Shown here piece after piece: positions 1-12,200 of a stretch of DNA of 64,000 nt (position 1 is the first letter of the stretch; each line of letters begins with the position of its first letter). The stretch is taken from assembly GCA_029215795.1 (NCBI GenBank), contig JARDYH010000005.1, forward strand, positions 165,379,814 to 165,443,813, given 5' to 3'. The notes beneath the pieces were generated by a model. It did no database searches and was not told the DNA's origin. It saw nothing but the letters and a program-made list of their open reading frames with translations. The position numbers and the translations under genes were made by a program. This DNA comes from Anniella stebbinsi (taxonomy: Eukaryota > Chordata > Lepidosauria > Squamata > Anniellidae).

Positions 1-749
1 TCTCAATCAGGTAATTACTAAATCTCAGCTAGGGTTACCAAGTGGACAGAAAAGCACGCATGCACACGCCTTCCAAACAGAGATTGGACTTGTGGAAAAC
101 AGTAGGTTAAATTAGCAGGTGTAGCTTTTTGTGGCATGGAGTAAAATGATGTATCCACTGTCGGTTGGTTGGACATGTAGCAAAGCATTTTGGATCAAAA
201 TTGTGCATCCGGTTTACCAAATGCTGAAAGTCAATTCGCCACTTGATCCCAGAATATATTTATTGACTTTAATGTATATACCACTTACCACATCTAAATA
301 TATATATATATATCTATATTGGGGAAGGTAATCTGTTTGATGACCTGGTCCCATGTTATTCAGGGTTTTATATGACAACAGCAAGACCTTGAACCTGGCT
401 CAGTAGCTCATAGGCAGCCAGTGCAACTGCTTCCACACTGGTGTAATACATTCCCAGCCAGGGCCCCTCAGCATCCTGGGTGTCGCAATCTGCACCAGCT
501 GCAGCTTCTGGACTACAGTGGCCAGGCTATTTCTGTCCAAGAAACAGCATAGCTGACATACCAACATAGCTGGTAATAGGTGTGCTTTGATATGGAAATC
601 ACTTAGGCCTTTATTGACGAAGCAGCAAAGGTAGCCATGTTGACCCTAAGAAAAAATTCAGAATCCATGATACTGTAATACCTCAATAGACCAATCAAAA
701 AAAGACACCCCCCCCCCCAATTGTGTAAGCTTTTCAGATCCCTGGATCT

Positions 750-801
750 CTCCTCCTCTTCTTCTTCTTCTTCTTCTTCTTCTTCTTCTTCTTCTTCTTC
801 T
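750..801. repeat. CTT trinucleotide microsatellite
   Basis: Uninterrupted CTT units preceded by TCC units. The glutamate-rich reading frame on the minus strand here is an artefact of this repeat. Confidence 0.95.
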
Positions 802-3018
802 GGCAAATGAAAATGGCAAGGTGGGGTAAGGATATGTCTCTTGATGGCATAGTCACATTGTCTGCAAAACCCAGATTACTTAGTCCCAGGTGTCATGTGG
901 AAGGAGGTGTCTGCAGGTCATGCGATCGTTGCAAGAGAGCTTTGTTGCATGTGGATAATCTAAAGACATCCCACATCCAGATGAATGGTATTTCTGATGT
1001 TGGAGTCTGGCTATAATGAACAAAATGGTTCATATTATTTAATTTAGGGAAGAATGGAAACATTTCAGGGTTTTCTAGTGTGCCAAAATAATAATAGTAA
1101 TACATACATACGTACATATTATCAAAAGTAGTCCATTCCCTCAGTTATAAATATTCCTTTCTTCATTACTATTATGGCTTGTTTTTCCTTTGGTATTTTT
1201 AAATGATTCAATGAATATATAATTGGGATCAATAACAACACCTTTGAAAATAAAAAAGAGTCAGAAAACCCATCATTCTGGCTCATAGCCATGTCCTTCT
1301 CATAACTCAACTATTCCTGGTCCTGATGGGTTCCAAGTCCAAGTGACTACATGTTTGAATAGTGAGGAGGGGTAGTCAACAGCTTCTCCTAACCCATGTT
1401 GATTTTGAGCACACACACACAGAGATTTGCTTGGAGCCCTGTTTTCTGCCCGCCTCCTCACAGGAATATATGGGAAAACATGAGGTAAGCAGGCACTGCC
1501 TTGGGGGACATTCCCAATCCTGGCACTTCTTGGAAATATTTAGCTTCTAACATGAGAGTTATCAGGGCCCCAGGTTGCCATCAAATTACAGCCTCAGGCC
1601 TCTAAAGCCTTTCCCTCTGCTCCTAGTTGTGGTTGTTCAGTGGCACTCTGAACGCTCAGAGGTACTTTCACTATTACTTCACATGCATTATGACTGTACC
1701 CCAACATTAAAAATAGATTCTGAGGTTGCTTCCACACCAGTTTAATCTGGAATTGTTATCTGTTATTCACTTAAAACACATACACACACAACCACAACCA
1801 CCACCAGTGGATTCAGATGACCTAATTTCCTTTAAGTGTCTCCTCTGCTGTCCTGCCATTTATTTGTTTTTCTTCTAGACCATTTCTTAAATTTAAAATG
1901 AAATTTCACAGCTAGCTTGCAAGAATAGATTGTTAAAGCACTACTGAGGCATTTAAAAATACTAATCCCTTAATTAAATGCCTCCTGTTTGCACATTCAG
2001 CCCCAACTATTGCTTCTTGCTTAATGCAGCAGCAGGATTACTGATGAAGAGCCCCTAAAAGCTTCGCTAAATGAGTAATTTATTGCACACCATCCACAGA
2101 AGTTTGCCTGTTCATTTCATGGCAGTGTCAACATCCAGGACGTCTTTCATGCTATCCCCTGGTAATCTCGTTTTTAAAAAGATTGGAGATAGTGCAGCGT
2201 TTAAATTTATCGGTGGGATATCATGGGATCTCCCCAGTGTGTAAAGTCAGAATTGCGCAATAGTTCTGCCACTAGATGGCGTTGTTTCATTAAACACAAT
2301 GTAGCCTTGCCAAGAAGGGAAATTTTCAATTCAAAATCCCTTAGTTGCATGTAAGGGAGCACGTTGTGCATGGAGAAAGACTATGGAGGACAAAAGCCCC
2401 TAGTAAGACCGCAGGATTTTTCCTATGTGTAGAGAAGCTCTTAATATAATTTCCTAATTTACTGATTTCCTCACATTTCTTCCTTTCCTTATATAGCAAA
2501 TTAGTACTCTAATATGTAAAACTCTCTCTCTCTCTGAGCTAATTCACTATATAACAAGAAAAAATGTGAGGAAATCAGTAACTGAAGCATGTGGACACAT
2601 GTGTGCATGCATGAACATACCCACCCAAGAAAACCTGAACTGATATTGTCCCTGAGCAGACTATTCAGCAGTAATCCCACTGCTCTGCTCGACAGGTAGC
2701 AATAAAAGGGACAGAACCAACAAGGAGGCAGCTTTTAATTAACTTTGTAAGTGACTTTTACTGAATAGGTCTGTCTTGAATATACATTATAGATACATCT
2801 TGGTATGGGGAAGAGAATTCCTGCATAATATATTATTACATTAAGAGCTATGAAGAACCACCAGCTTAATTCGACTTCTAATGGATTGAGGAAAATCAAT
2901 GTCTGTGGAAGCAGTTCAGGGCTCCGAACTGATGAGTCCTGGCACAAATTAAGTTCTGATCTTTCGGCTGGGAACAGCACAGGCATACAACAGACATCCT
3001 TCACATAATCACTTCTTT

Positions 3019-3024
3019 TTTAAT
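3019..3024 (-). terminator. Candidate C2 polyadenylation signal (ATTAAA)
   Basis: The minus strand reads ATTAAA about 80 nt after the C2 stop codon at 3102-3104. ATTAAA is the commonest variant of AATAAA. No canonical AATAAA was seen nearby on the minus strand. The 3' end is inferred. Confidence 0.45.
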
Positions 3025-3101
3025 AACCATCATGGGGATTGACATTTTAGCAAACAGTGCTGGGAGGAATTCTGAGTTAGCAGTGAATATGTGTTTGTGG
3101 T

Positions 3102-3293
3102 TCACTGCACAGGGATGAATCTCAGAGAATTGCTCAAGTGTTGCCTCAGCCAGTCCTGCACACGGAAGAGGCTGATGTAGAAATCTCGTGGTTTATGTTT
3201 GCGCTGAGGGGGATCCCGTATTGTTTCCTTCGTGTTCAGGTCTTTCTTCTTCCTTTTACATGGATCATACGTGCCCCAGCTGATCACACCCAC
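3102..3293 (-). CDS. C2: C2 exon 18: C-terminal protease segment and stop
   Basis: Acceptor CCTGGCAG precedes GTG at 3293, phase 0. It encodes residues 706-768, starting VGVISWG, the serine-protease substrate-binding strand, then a basic lysine-rich stretch and the final helix with DWLRQHL. This tail closely resembles the mammalian C2 C-terminus. Stop TGA is at 3104-3102. Confidence 0.95.
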   Translation of the reverse strand: MGVISWGTYDPCKRKKKDLNTKETIRDPPQRKHKPRDFYISLFRVQDWLRQHLSNSLRFIPVQ

Positions 3294-6200
3294 CTGCCAG
3301 GAGAGGTAAAGGAGCTGGGTCAAGAGCTAAAGCAGGAAATCTACAATTCACAAAATCAAAATAAATTGTAAGCCAGAATGCTACAGCATCCCCCTAGAGC
3401 AAGGATGGGCAGAAGGTAGATTGGGATCTACTGGTAGATCCCTGGGCAATCTGCCATTGATTGGGAGGAGTTGCTGACTTCCATTTTGCTTAACAGCAAC
3501 AAGGCTCCCTAAATTAGGTGCTAAATTAAATTAGGCTGCTAAAAAGTAAGAAAACTAGAAGTGGATTTCTGTGAGAGAGAACTTGTTAACTCAGGGGCTG
3601 TCTATACGCTCGGTGGGTGCGCGGTGGTGTTGTGTCGATTATACGATGCAGAAGCCACCTCGCAGCCATTGCGGGGCTTTCCAGCAAAGCTGCGAAGAAA
3701 GAAGTCGAGGACTTACCCCAACTTTTTTCTCTGGAGTGAGGTGAGTACGGTGCATCCACTGTCTACCCTCGCGCCAGAGTTGTGGCGGAGGCATGGCCGG
3801 GCAGATGGCAACCCCTGATTGTTCAACTTCCGCCTGGGCATAAGGCCGGGGGTGGGCCCGGCCACCAGAAACCCTGCACTTTTGCTGCTGTGTCAGGATT
3901 AGCTGCTGCCACCCTGCAACAGGAAAAGTGCAGGATTTTGCTTATTGCAGTTGCAACCCACTGTCCTACAGGCAGCCCCCCAGTTCCGGTACTGAAGAAA
4001 GGTTTATATATCTTAGCCAGCGAGATAGTGGATATGAACAACACTGGATGGCTGCGTCAAACATATTTCTTTGTGACAGGGCCAGATTAAAACATGCTGA
4101 GGTCCTAAACCATAGCAAAATTCAGAGGCCCCATACCATACAAATAAGGAGAAAAAGGTGTTTTACGTGATAATGGGAAGGGTAATGGAAGGGCACCATG
4201 CAGCTTTAGGGAGTACTTGTAGTTAAACAGTGTTAGATAGCCTTCTCTGAAGATGGAAGCCAGTGTGGTGTAGTGACTAAAGGACTGGGAGTCAGGAGAT
4301 CCGGGTTCTAGTCCCCACTTGGCCATGGAAGCTCACTGGGTGACTTTGGACCAGTCACAGACTCTCAGCCCAACCTACCTCACAGGGTTGTTGTTGTGAG
4401 GATACAAATGGAGAGGATGATTATGTATGCTGCCTTGAGTTCCTTGGAGGAAATCAAGGCGGGATATAGCGATAAATAGATAAATAAATAAAATAAAAAT
4501 GGGTATAAAAGCACTCACTAATAAAGTAACATGATTTGAACTTCTGAACTGGTTCTAGTTTGTACTTATTATTTCTAATACTAAATCTGTGTTGCCGTGT
4601 TTCCTCTATCTAAGGTAATTCTGCTGTGAAGTCACACCAGACTTTCCAACTCATTTAGAGGCCTCTCATAATATGAGGCTCTAAGCCATGGCTTACTTGG
4701 CTTGTTCCTAAATCCAGAACTGCTTTGCAAGCTTTTCAGCAATATCTGGGTGATTTCATTTAGAAATAGAACACTGGGCTAGATTGACCTGGATCTGATC
4801 CAGCAACTAACTTATGTTTTTATTAGCATTTTCTGCCAAATGTGATAATGCTGGGATTTTCCCTCACCTGTGCCTGATCCTGCCAACGATGGTTACATTT
4901 CACTGCTGCCAACTGATATATATTAATTTAATAACTGCAGTGGTGGAGGCAGAGGTGAAATGACTTGGAGTTAGAAGACATTCTCTCTCAGATTTTTATC
5001 CCATGCTTTCTCCAAAGGACAGATACATACATTCCCCCCTTTAACCTCACAATAACTCAGTGGAGTGGGTTAGGCTAAGAGACTGTGGCTGGTTTTGGAC
5101 GACACATTAAGCAAGTTGTGTTGATTATTGTGTCGTGTGGAAGGTTACACACCACGCACACACAACTAAGAGTATGCTATTCTGCCCAATTAAGCAACGG
5201 AGAGAAACAACGGGCTTGCAAGTTGTTTAGCCCGAAGCCCCATCCAAAACCAATCCCCCCTCTCTCCGTGGACTATTCTGTTTGGGAATAGAGTTCTGTT
5301 GGCCGGAGCAGACGAAAAACCCCAGATGCTCTATACAGCCAGCAGAACTCGCGGTGCATGCTGGGATACGGCTAGAGGACTCAGGGAGGGGGAGGGAGCA
5401 GACGTAGCAACCAAGATGGCCACCGGAACTTTCAGCTGCACAAGCACCGGAGTTGCAGCATGTTGTCTGTGGAGCTCCGCCTACCTAACGCACAGTCAGT
5501 ACACTATTTCCCCCTCCGCTGCTTAATGTGTCGTCCGAAACCACCCAGTGACCAGGTTCGCATGCTCAAGGTGGGTTACAATGCTTGAGGGCGACCATTT
5601 TGAATATTCAGTCCCCGATGGGGTGTGGTTTGCCATAGTTTGTCACGTGGTACGAACCCAGGCAGCAGGGTTTCTTTAAGGGTCAAACAAGACTCAAATA
5701 ACCCATGGTCTGTTGTAACCCACAGTGGGCTGCAGTGATTGCGCCAACTGGCCCCAGGGTTTATGGCTGAGGAAGGATTTGAACAAAGCTCTTCCCTTGT
5801 ATAAATCCAACTTTCTAACAACTGTGCCACACTGGTTCTCGTGAAAAGTGGCAGGTCCGTAGCAGCATACAAGCAACTTACCTGAAACAAGCTCACTTAC
5901 CTGAAAATGCCTTTCCCTCCTTTCCACAAATAGTGATCCCCCAGATTCACCTGTAAAAAAGAGAAAGAAAAAATTGAGGTATTAAAAGCTGACCATCTCT
6001 TCTCACTACTATTTCAGAGAGGCAAACACTCAAATTTTATCTTTAGACTGCTTAAACTCAATACATGTCTGATATGGGGATCAGAACGATAGATGACAGG
6101 ATACCTTTATCTCCTCCCACCCCCGCCCTATCACAACAGCCATCAAATTTGGGGATATTAGGAGATAGAGAACTTCTAAATCTACAGCCTTAACACTTTA

Positions 6201-9200
6201 ACTTAATCAGAAAGGTAAGAGTAAATTTCTATCTAGCTTTGGATTTGTGTTTTTAAAATAAACAAAACCAAACTTTCTTGCTTGTGCTGCACTGCTTAGA
6301 ATTCTTCCTTCCTGAATGTTCTAAAACTTCTCCCACTGTTCATTTGAAATTCCAGCTGCATTACCTGAGGAAGCTGGAAGCCAAAACCTTTAACTGAACA
6401 GCATTAAACTCCTCTTTGTTTGGTCATTCACATTAAATAAAAGAGCAGGCCAAGTCAGTTGCCATTTTGTCTGGCACGCTATGCATATGTACGAAAGCTA
6501 CTCTGCGGAGCAACGGTCATGTGAAGGTTGTTTCATGTGGCTTCCCCTAATAAGACCTGTTCAGATTCCTTTGGTGTCTGAAATTCACAAGGAACTGACC
6601 AGATATTTTATCCTATATGAACAAAGACTAGAAACTGAGAGCTCCATCACACCAGCGATTTAGTGCACTCTCGCCATGCCTAGTGTGCGGATTTGCAGCA
6701 CGGTATTCACATGACACTGTGCCTGTCCAGGTGACACCCTGTCTCATCCCCAGCCTTTCCTAGAATGCTAAAAGTCTGGATTATTTTCCCTAAGCGCATT
6801 TAATGTGCCCTAAGCCTCCGTGTAGTTTTAAAGGAACTGAGGGCTTGAATGGGTTGCATCAGGTCCTAGCACAGAAAAGTGATCTCTCCCAGCAGCTGGC
6901 TCCAAGCCTCAATATAAAACCCAACCCTTGCATCCCAGGCTCGAAAGCCTTTTTTAAAATCATACAATGCCTGAATCTCTGCAGAGACAGGATAATACTC
7001 CCTTGATGCTCCCAAAGAGCCAGACTAAAGGGTTGTTCCATTTTTGCCCGGGAGAGAGGCGGTCTGGTTGAAGTACTCATCTGACAGGACCTGACTGGAG
7101 GGAGAAAAAGGGGAGGGGTGGAGTGGCGCCGAAGAGCTAACGAGCGAAGGAGCGAAAGAGCAGCTATTCAGGTGAAAGGGATCATAAGCTTGACGCGCTT
7201 TTGCCTCAGAGGTAAAAAAAACACGGAGGCAAAGCAGGGGGCGGGATTAGTTGTGATGGAGGTCTTATTCAGTTTGGAGAAGGATTCTTTATATGAAAGC
7301 TGTGAGCGGGTAGATTCGATGCAGGCAAGGGGATTCCACAGTTGTGAAGGATACATCATCTTTGTGAATGATACATCTACATCAACATTGTTATCACTAC
7401 TACTATTGCATTTATATCCTGCCTTTTTCCCACTTGCAAGGAGAGGTGGCTTACATGGTCCTCCTCCTCTCCATTTCATCCTCATGACAACCCTGTGAGG
7501 TGAGTTAAGCTGAGAATCAGCAATCTACCCAAAGTCACCCAGTGAGCTTCATGGGCCAGTGGGGACTAGAACTCGGATCTACTGGGTCCCACGCCAATGC
7601 TCTTAACCACTAGACCACACTGGCTCTTGTTATAGCTCTGGTGACCAGGAAAACCTGTACAGCTCCATTTGGATGAGAAGTGTCTTCAGGATTCAAAATG
7701 CTCTTTCTCTTTCCCCCTTGTCCCTCCACTGAATCAGGATACACCCTCCTTGTGTAGGCAACACAACCTTTGCAAGTAGCAGCCTCCACAGCATTATCTT
7801 CCCCACTGCACAGGAATCTATCCGTCACCACTTCAGAGACATCAGGCACCTTGGAATATATCATATCCTCTTGAACAGCTCCGGAAATACACGAGGGACG
7901 CTATAGGAAGCAAAAAAAAAAAGAAATCATATATTTGAAGGCACAATTGCTACCTGCACCACTGTAGTTTGGCCCAGTGCTTTGAAAACTTTCATATAAT
8001 GAAAATCAAGCAATATGTGCAAACGGACCAGGAGTTGTTTTCCCCATTTAGGACAGGTGACAGTCTTAGGGCTTTATCACACCTACTATTTTCCCCCCAG
8101 GTTGCTTTTGCAGATTCCCCCTCCGTTTCGTATTCGAGTCTAGTATTATTATTATTATATTTATTTATATTCCACCTTTTTCCCAATACTGGGACCCAAG
8201 GCGGCTTACAAATTAAAACATGTACAGTTAAAACAAATAGCGATAGACAAAACTTAAAAATATAATTAAACATAGTACCATTTTAAAATATTTAAAACGT
8301 TTCAAAACATTTTAAATGCACATAATTAAAAAATCCAAACTGTAAGCACACATGGTTGGTATAGCTGCAATACCTCAGCTTGGCCTATTGAACTTTGCCT
8401 GTTTCGGACTTTGCCCATTGAGGGATAAATCGAAACAGAAACTAAAATCTGCGACCTCAGGGTGAGAGGGAGCAGCAGGAGGGGGATGACGTCAAGCGAA
8501 CCCAGTGCTGAAGAAGCAAAGTCAAGGTGGGCATGCTTAAAATCGCCCGTGTGATAACGACCTTATTTAAACAAAAAAAAGCATTGTGGCACCTTAATGC
8601 CATAATATATGTATTAGCTTTTAAAGTGCCAAAAGGCTCTTTTTTGTTTCTGCTGCAACAGAATAACATGACTAATCCCTGGAAATTGTTACCATAGAAG
8701 TCTTATTTAAAGTACTGTTGATGAATGAATCCAGATTAAAACCCTGCGTAGGCATCATTAATTTGGTTCAGAAATAAATCCATACATTTTAGGATCTAAA
8801 GGCATCACTAAGTTTAAAGCACACTTGCCTGCTATTTCCTAGAGATTTTCCTCCAGTTTGAAATTCAGATTCTCTGGTGGCCTTATCCAAATTAAGATTT
8901 AACATTCCCATGGTCTACAACACATTGACTGCATTTGCATATCATTTTAAGTCAGGAATCCTGTCTTATTACACTACAATGTGAATGAGCTGCCTGCTGG
9001 TGCATTGCACCTGGTTTACACCTGTTTTTCTTCTCCCACTTGCTTGAATGGGTAAACAAACCAGGCACGGGTAGCCTAGTGTGATGGGTTCAGATGTCAC
9101 ACTAAGCTAACCATGCCTGGTTTATTTACCTGCTCATCAAGTAGGAGAAACAAAGCAGACATGATTGGGCTGCACAAGCCAGCATGCTACTCAATTGCAC

Positions 9201-12200
9201 TGTGGCTTAATAAGCCAGGATTCTTGGAGGGTGTCTTCATGGTACCGGGTTGGCGCCACCGCCCTCTCAAACCAACGCTTTCCCTCCCCCGGGGTGGCGT
9301 CAGATAATCCTGACATTGAGAAGGGAGAGTGGGGTTCATGTGTAGCCATCCGGGGACCGAAGCTGCCCTCACCCTCTTCCTGGTGGAAGGCGACCAATCG
9401 CAGGTTACCTTCCACAAGGCACCGCCCAGCCATGCCTCCAGTGCGACTCTGGAGCGAGACAAGAGGTTGTCTTGACGTAATCTTTTGTGTCCTTGCCACG
9501 CTCCAGAAAAAAAAGTTGAGGTGAGCCCCTAACTTTTTTCTTCGCAGCATCAGCAGAAAGCCCCAGGGTGGATGTGTGATTGCAGCGGCGTTGTATAACT
9601 GATGCTGCACAACCACGCATCCACCCTGGAGCTTTCTGAGTGTTTAGGCAGCCTCGTGGCCTAGGGTGACCAGATAAAATCCAGGTCAGGGCTCATGTAA
9701 CTTTAACAGTTGTAGAGAAAAGGGAGTTTCAGCCAGAGTCATTTGTATGCAATTAGTTCCTGGTGAAATTCCCTCTTCATCACAACAGTTAAAGTTGCAG
9801 GGGCCCTGCTTTCTTTTGTATATGGTGACTCTAGTATAGTGCCTGCAACTTTAACTGTTGTGATGAAGAGGGAATTTCACCAGGAACTAATTGCATACAA
9901 ATGACCCTGGCTGAAATTCCTTTTTCTCTACAACTGTTAAAGATACATGAGCCCTGACCTGGATTTTATCTGGTCAGCCTATCCTGGCCTAAAATGACGC
10001 ATGAACACAGCATTTTCATTCCTATAATTTTGCCAATTCTCTCTCTTGCCAAAGATGGTTTTCTGCATCCATCTCATTATTAAGCCATGAAGATTTCTTA
10101 TCTGGATCCAGCATCTCTGCAACATCCAATTAACCTAGAAAGAAAAATACCTTGTCACTGCTTCCTTGCTAATAAACTCAAGGACTATATAAGGCCTATT
10201 TGCTACAGCAATGCTCATTATGCAGTGTAAACCAGCTGTAGCAATCTTATTTTAAAACACTGTTTTTAAAAGTATATTTCATTTATCATTCTGGTCCTGG
10301 GGAGCAAAACACAGAAATGCTCCCACCTCCATTTTTCCAGGCCTTTACATTTCAAATTATTATTACACATTATCCTACAAGCAGAAAATGGCATGCTTAC
10401 ACTGGTCTTTGTCTTGATTTGCACGTTCATCCTCTTGTTGTCTATGGAAATGAATTGGGCAGGCACCTTCCCAAAACTCAGCAACTCCAGCTCTATAAGG
10501 CAGGAAAAAAATGTGTGTGTGATCGTGAGCTTAGATAGCAGAAGTTCAGGGCTCTCTGAGAGAGAAATAAGGCCCAGCCATTCAGTTGGCTATAGCAGGG
10601 GGAAGTGACCTAGAATAGGATTTTTTTGGCAACGCAATGAGGTTTAGTGGGCAATGCACTCTGGGACTTTGGAGTTAATAGTCAGAACCTCCAGGGCCTC
10701 CTCCACACGAGACGTTTAATGAGCCTTGAAGGCTCATTATAAATTTTACCTACACACGAGCGGAGCGCAAAACGGGCGTACAGGCGCGTTATCTCCCCGA
10801 TAATGCGCATTTTCGAACGCGCGTTAAATAGCGACTTTTATTTTGCTCCGGCCGTTAAAGCGCATTTTCACTGTGTGAACAAGCGATTATGCGCATTAAC
10901 TACCTGTAAAGTGCTTTTTGGGCATCTTTTAATGCGCTTCGCCGCTTCTCGCCGCCTCCCGTGCAGAGGGATTAGGCGTAAATGCGCCTCCGCGAAAATG
11001 CGCATAATCCCCGAACCGGGCGCAAAAGCGCATCCTTGTGGAGGGGGCCCAGGTTTGAAAAGAAGGTAAGGGAACCTAACACCACAGTAACAGAATCTAA
11101 CACCAAAGTTTGAGGTGGTTTAACACTTGGCAAACATTGATCTCAGACAATTTGATAGTTCTCTCTTCAATCTGTGGGTGGGGGTGCATGGTCATTCTTA
11201 GTTGGTGGAGAGATTTGTCTGCTTAATTTCAATAATGAACAAGACTCTGGCATGCTAACAAGTTACGTGACCCCTGAGCGATCAACATCCAACTTTAGTA
11301 GGACAAGTGGCCTTGACCCATCAACTGGCTTCCAGGAAAACAAGCACCAAAATTCCAGAGTCAAAATTTAATGGAATTGACTGAATGGCACAGCAGGAGT
11401 GGAGCCTACAGCTTAATTTGACTCAGCCCAGGAAACCTTTTATGTCAGGATTAGTCTAGGCCTACAATGAGGTGGCAGAATGCTGAAGTGTAGAATGGAC
11501 TGGACCACTTCAGACTGTAGCTGGGTGGTGGTGCCATTTTTCAAAGCTTCCTCATATTAAAAAATACTTTCTACAAATAGAAAATCAGAACAAACAGGCA
11601 AAAGACTGAGGGTGCCTCTACATGAGTGATTTAAAGCTCTTTCAAGGCGCATTACAGATTTTACCTCTACAAGAGCGGAGCGCAAATCGGGGATTGAGGC
11701 CCTTTTTACCTCCAATTATTCGCATTATCTAATGTGCGTTAAATAGCGACTTAAAATTTACCGCGGGAGTTAAAATGCCCTATGGACATGTAAACATGCG
11801 ATTCTCCGCATGTAAACAACTTTAAAGCGTGTTTCATACAGCCGGTAATGCGCTTCACCACCTCTCGTGAATAAGTATTAGGAGTAAATGCGCTTCTCCG
11901 CATATGCGCATAATCGGGCAACTGGGCATCAAAGTGAAATCTTGTAGAGGGGACCTGAGTTTGGACTTTTTCTTAGATGTGCAAGGTTTTTTTTATTTTA
12001 TTTGCAGGGCATTTTGTTTGCAGGGGATCAATCAAAAGGAGTACTCCCTCTCCGCACCTGTAGTACAAAGTGGCTCAGTCTATTCTACCACCTCAGCATT
12101 CAGACGCCTCATTTTGCTTCATGTGTAGACAACCCAGCCTCACTTGCAGGTGGTGACAATTTTCTCACTCTCTGATCACTGAAGTAGGAAACAATAGACT

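Larger units (their letters stand above)
1..3101. other. 3' flank of C2, no gene recognised
   Basis: No exon with a recognisable product is visible on either strand. The stretch contains a CTT microsatellite near 750-801, a short CT run near 2521-2535, and a 20-bp perfect inverted repeat at 2459-2478 and 2562-2581. In mammals factor B follows C2 in the same orientation, so its start may lie beyond this edge; nothing here resembles its first exon. Confidence 0.6.
3294..5900. other. C2 intron 17
   Basis: Contains an H2-like transposon fragment from about 3595, a Sauria-type SINE (4257-4499), an inverted-terminus element (~5086-5547), a foldback-type repeat (~5546-5760) and a SINE head fragment (~5775-5842). 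No other exon was recognised. Confidence 0.7.
7901..10400. other. C2 intron 15
   Basis: Contains a LINE 3' fragment (~8143-8345), a foldback-like repeat around 9003-9290, an H2-like stretch around 9464-9655 and a complete hAT-like foldback element (9662-9981). No further exon was seen. Confidence 0.65.

Noticed and set aside
603..806. Glutamate-rich 67-codon minus-strand frame
   Set aside because: It is the translation of the CTT microsatellite.
4257..4499. A true tRNA gene at the B-box-like sequence
   Set aside because: No cloverleaf. It is the pol III head of a SINE with a body and tail.
10020..10140. A possible extra C2 exon between exons 15 and 16
   Set aside because: The frame between AG and GT-like sites hits stops, and exon 15 and 16 phases already join perfectly.
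10803..11069. Arginine/cysteine-rich frames in H1 elements (also 21487, 24265, 27131, 55709)
   Set aside because: Similar peptides recur only because the H1 repeat recurs. Frames are not conserved between copies and no transposase motif is present.
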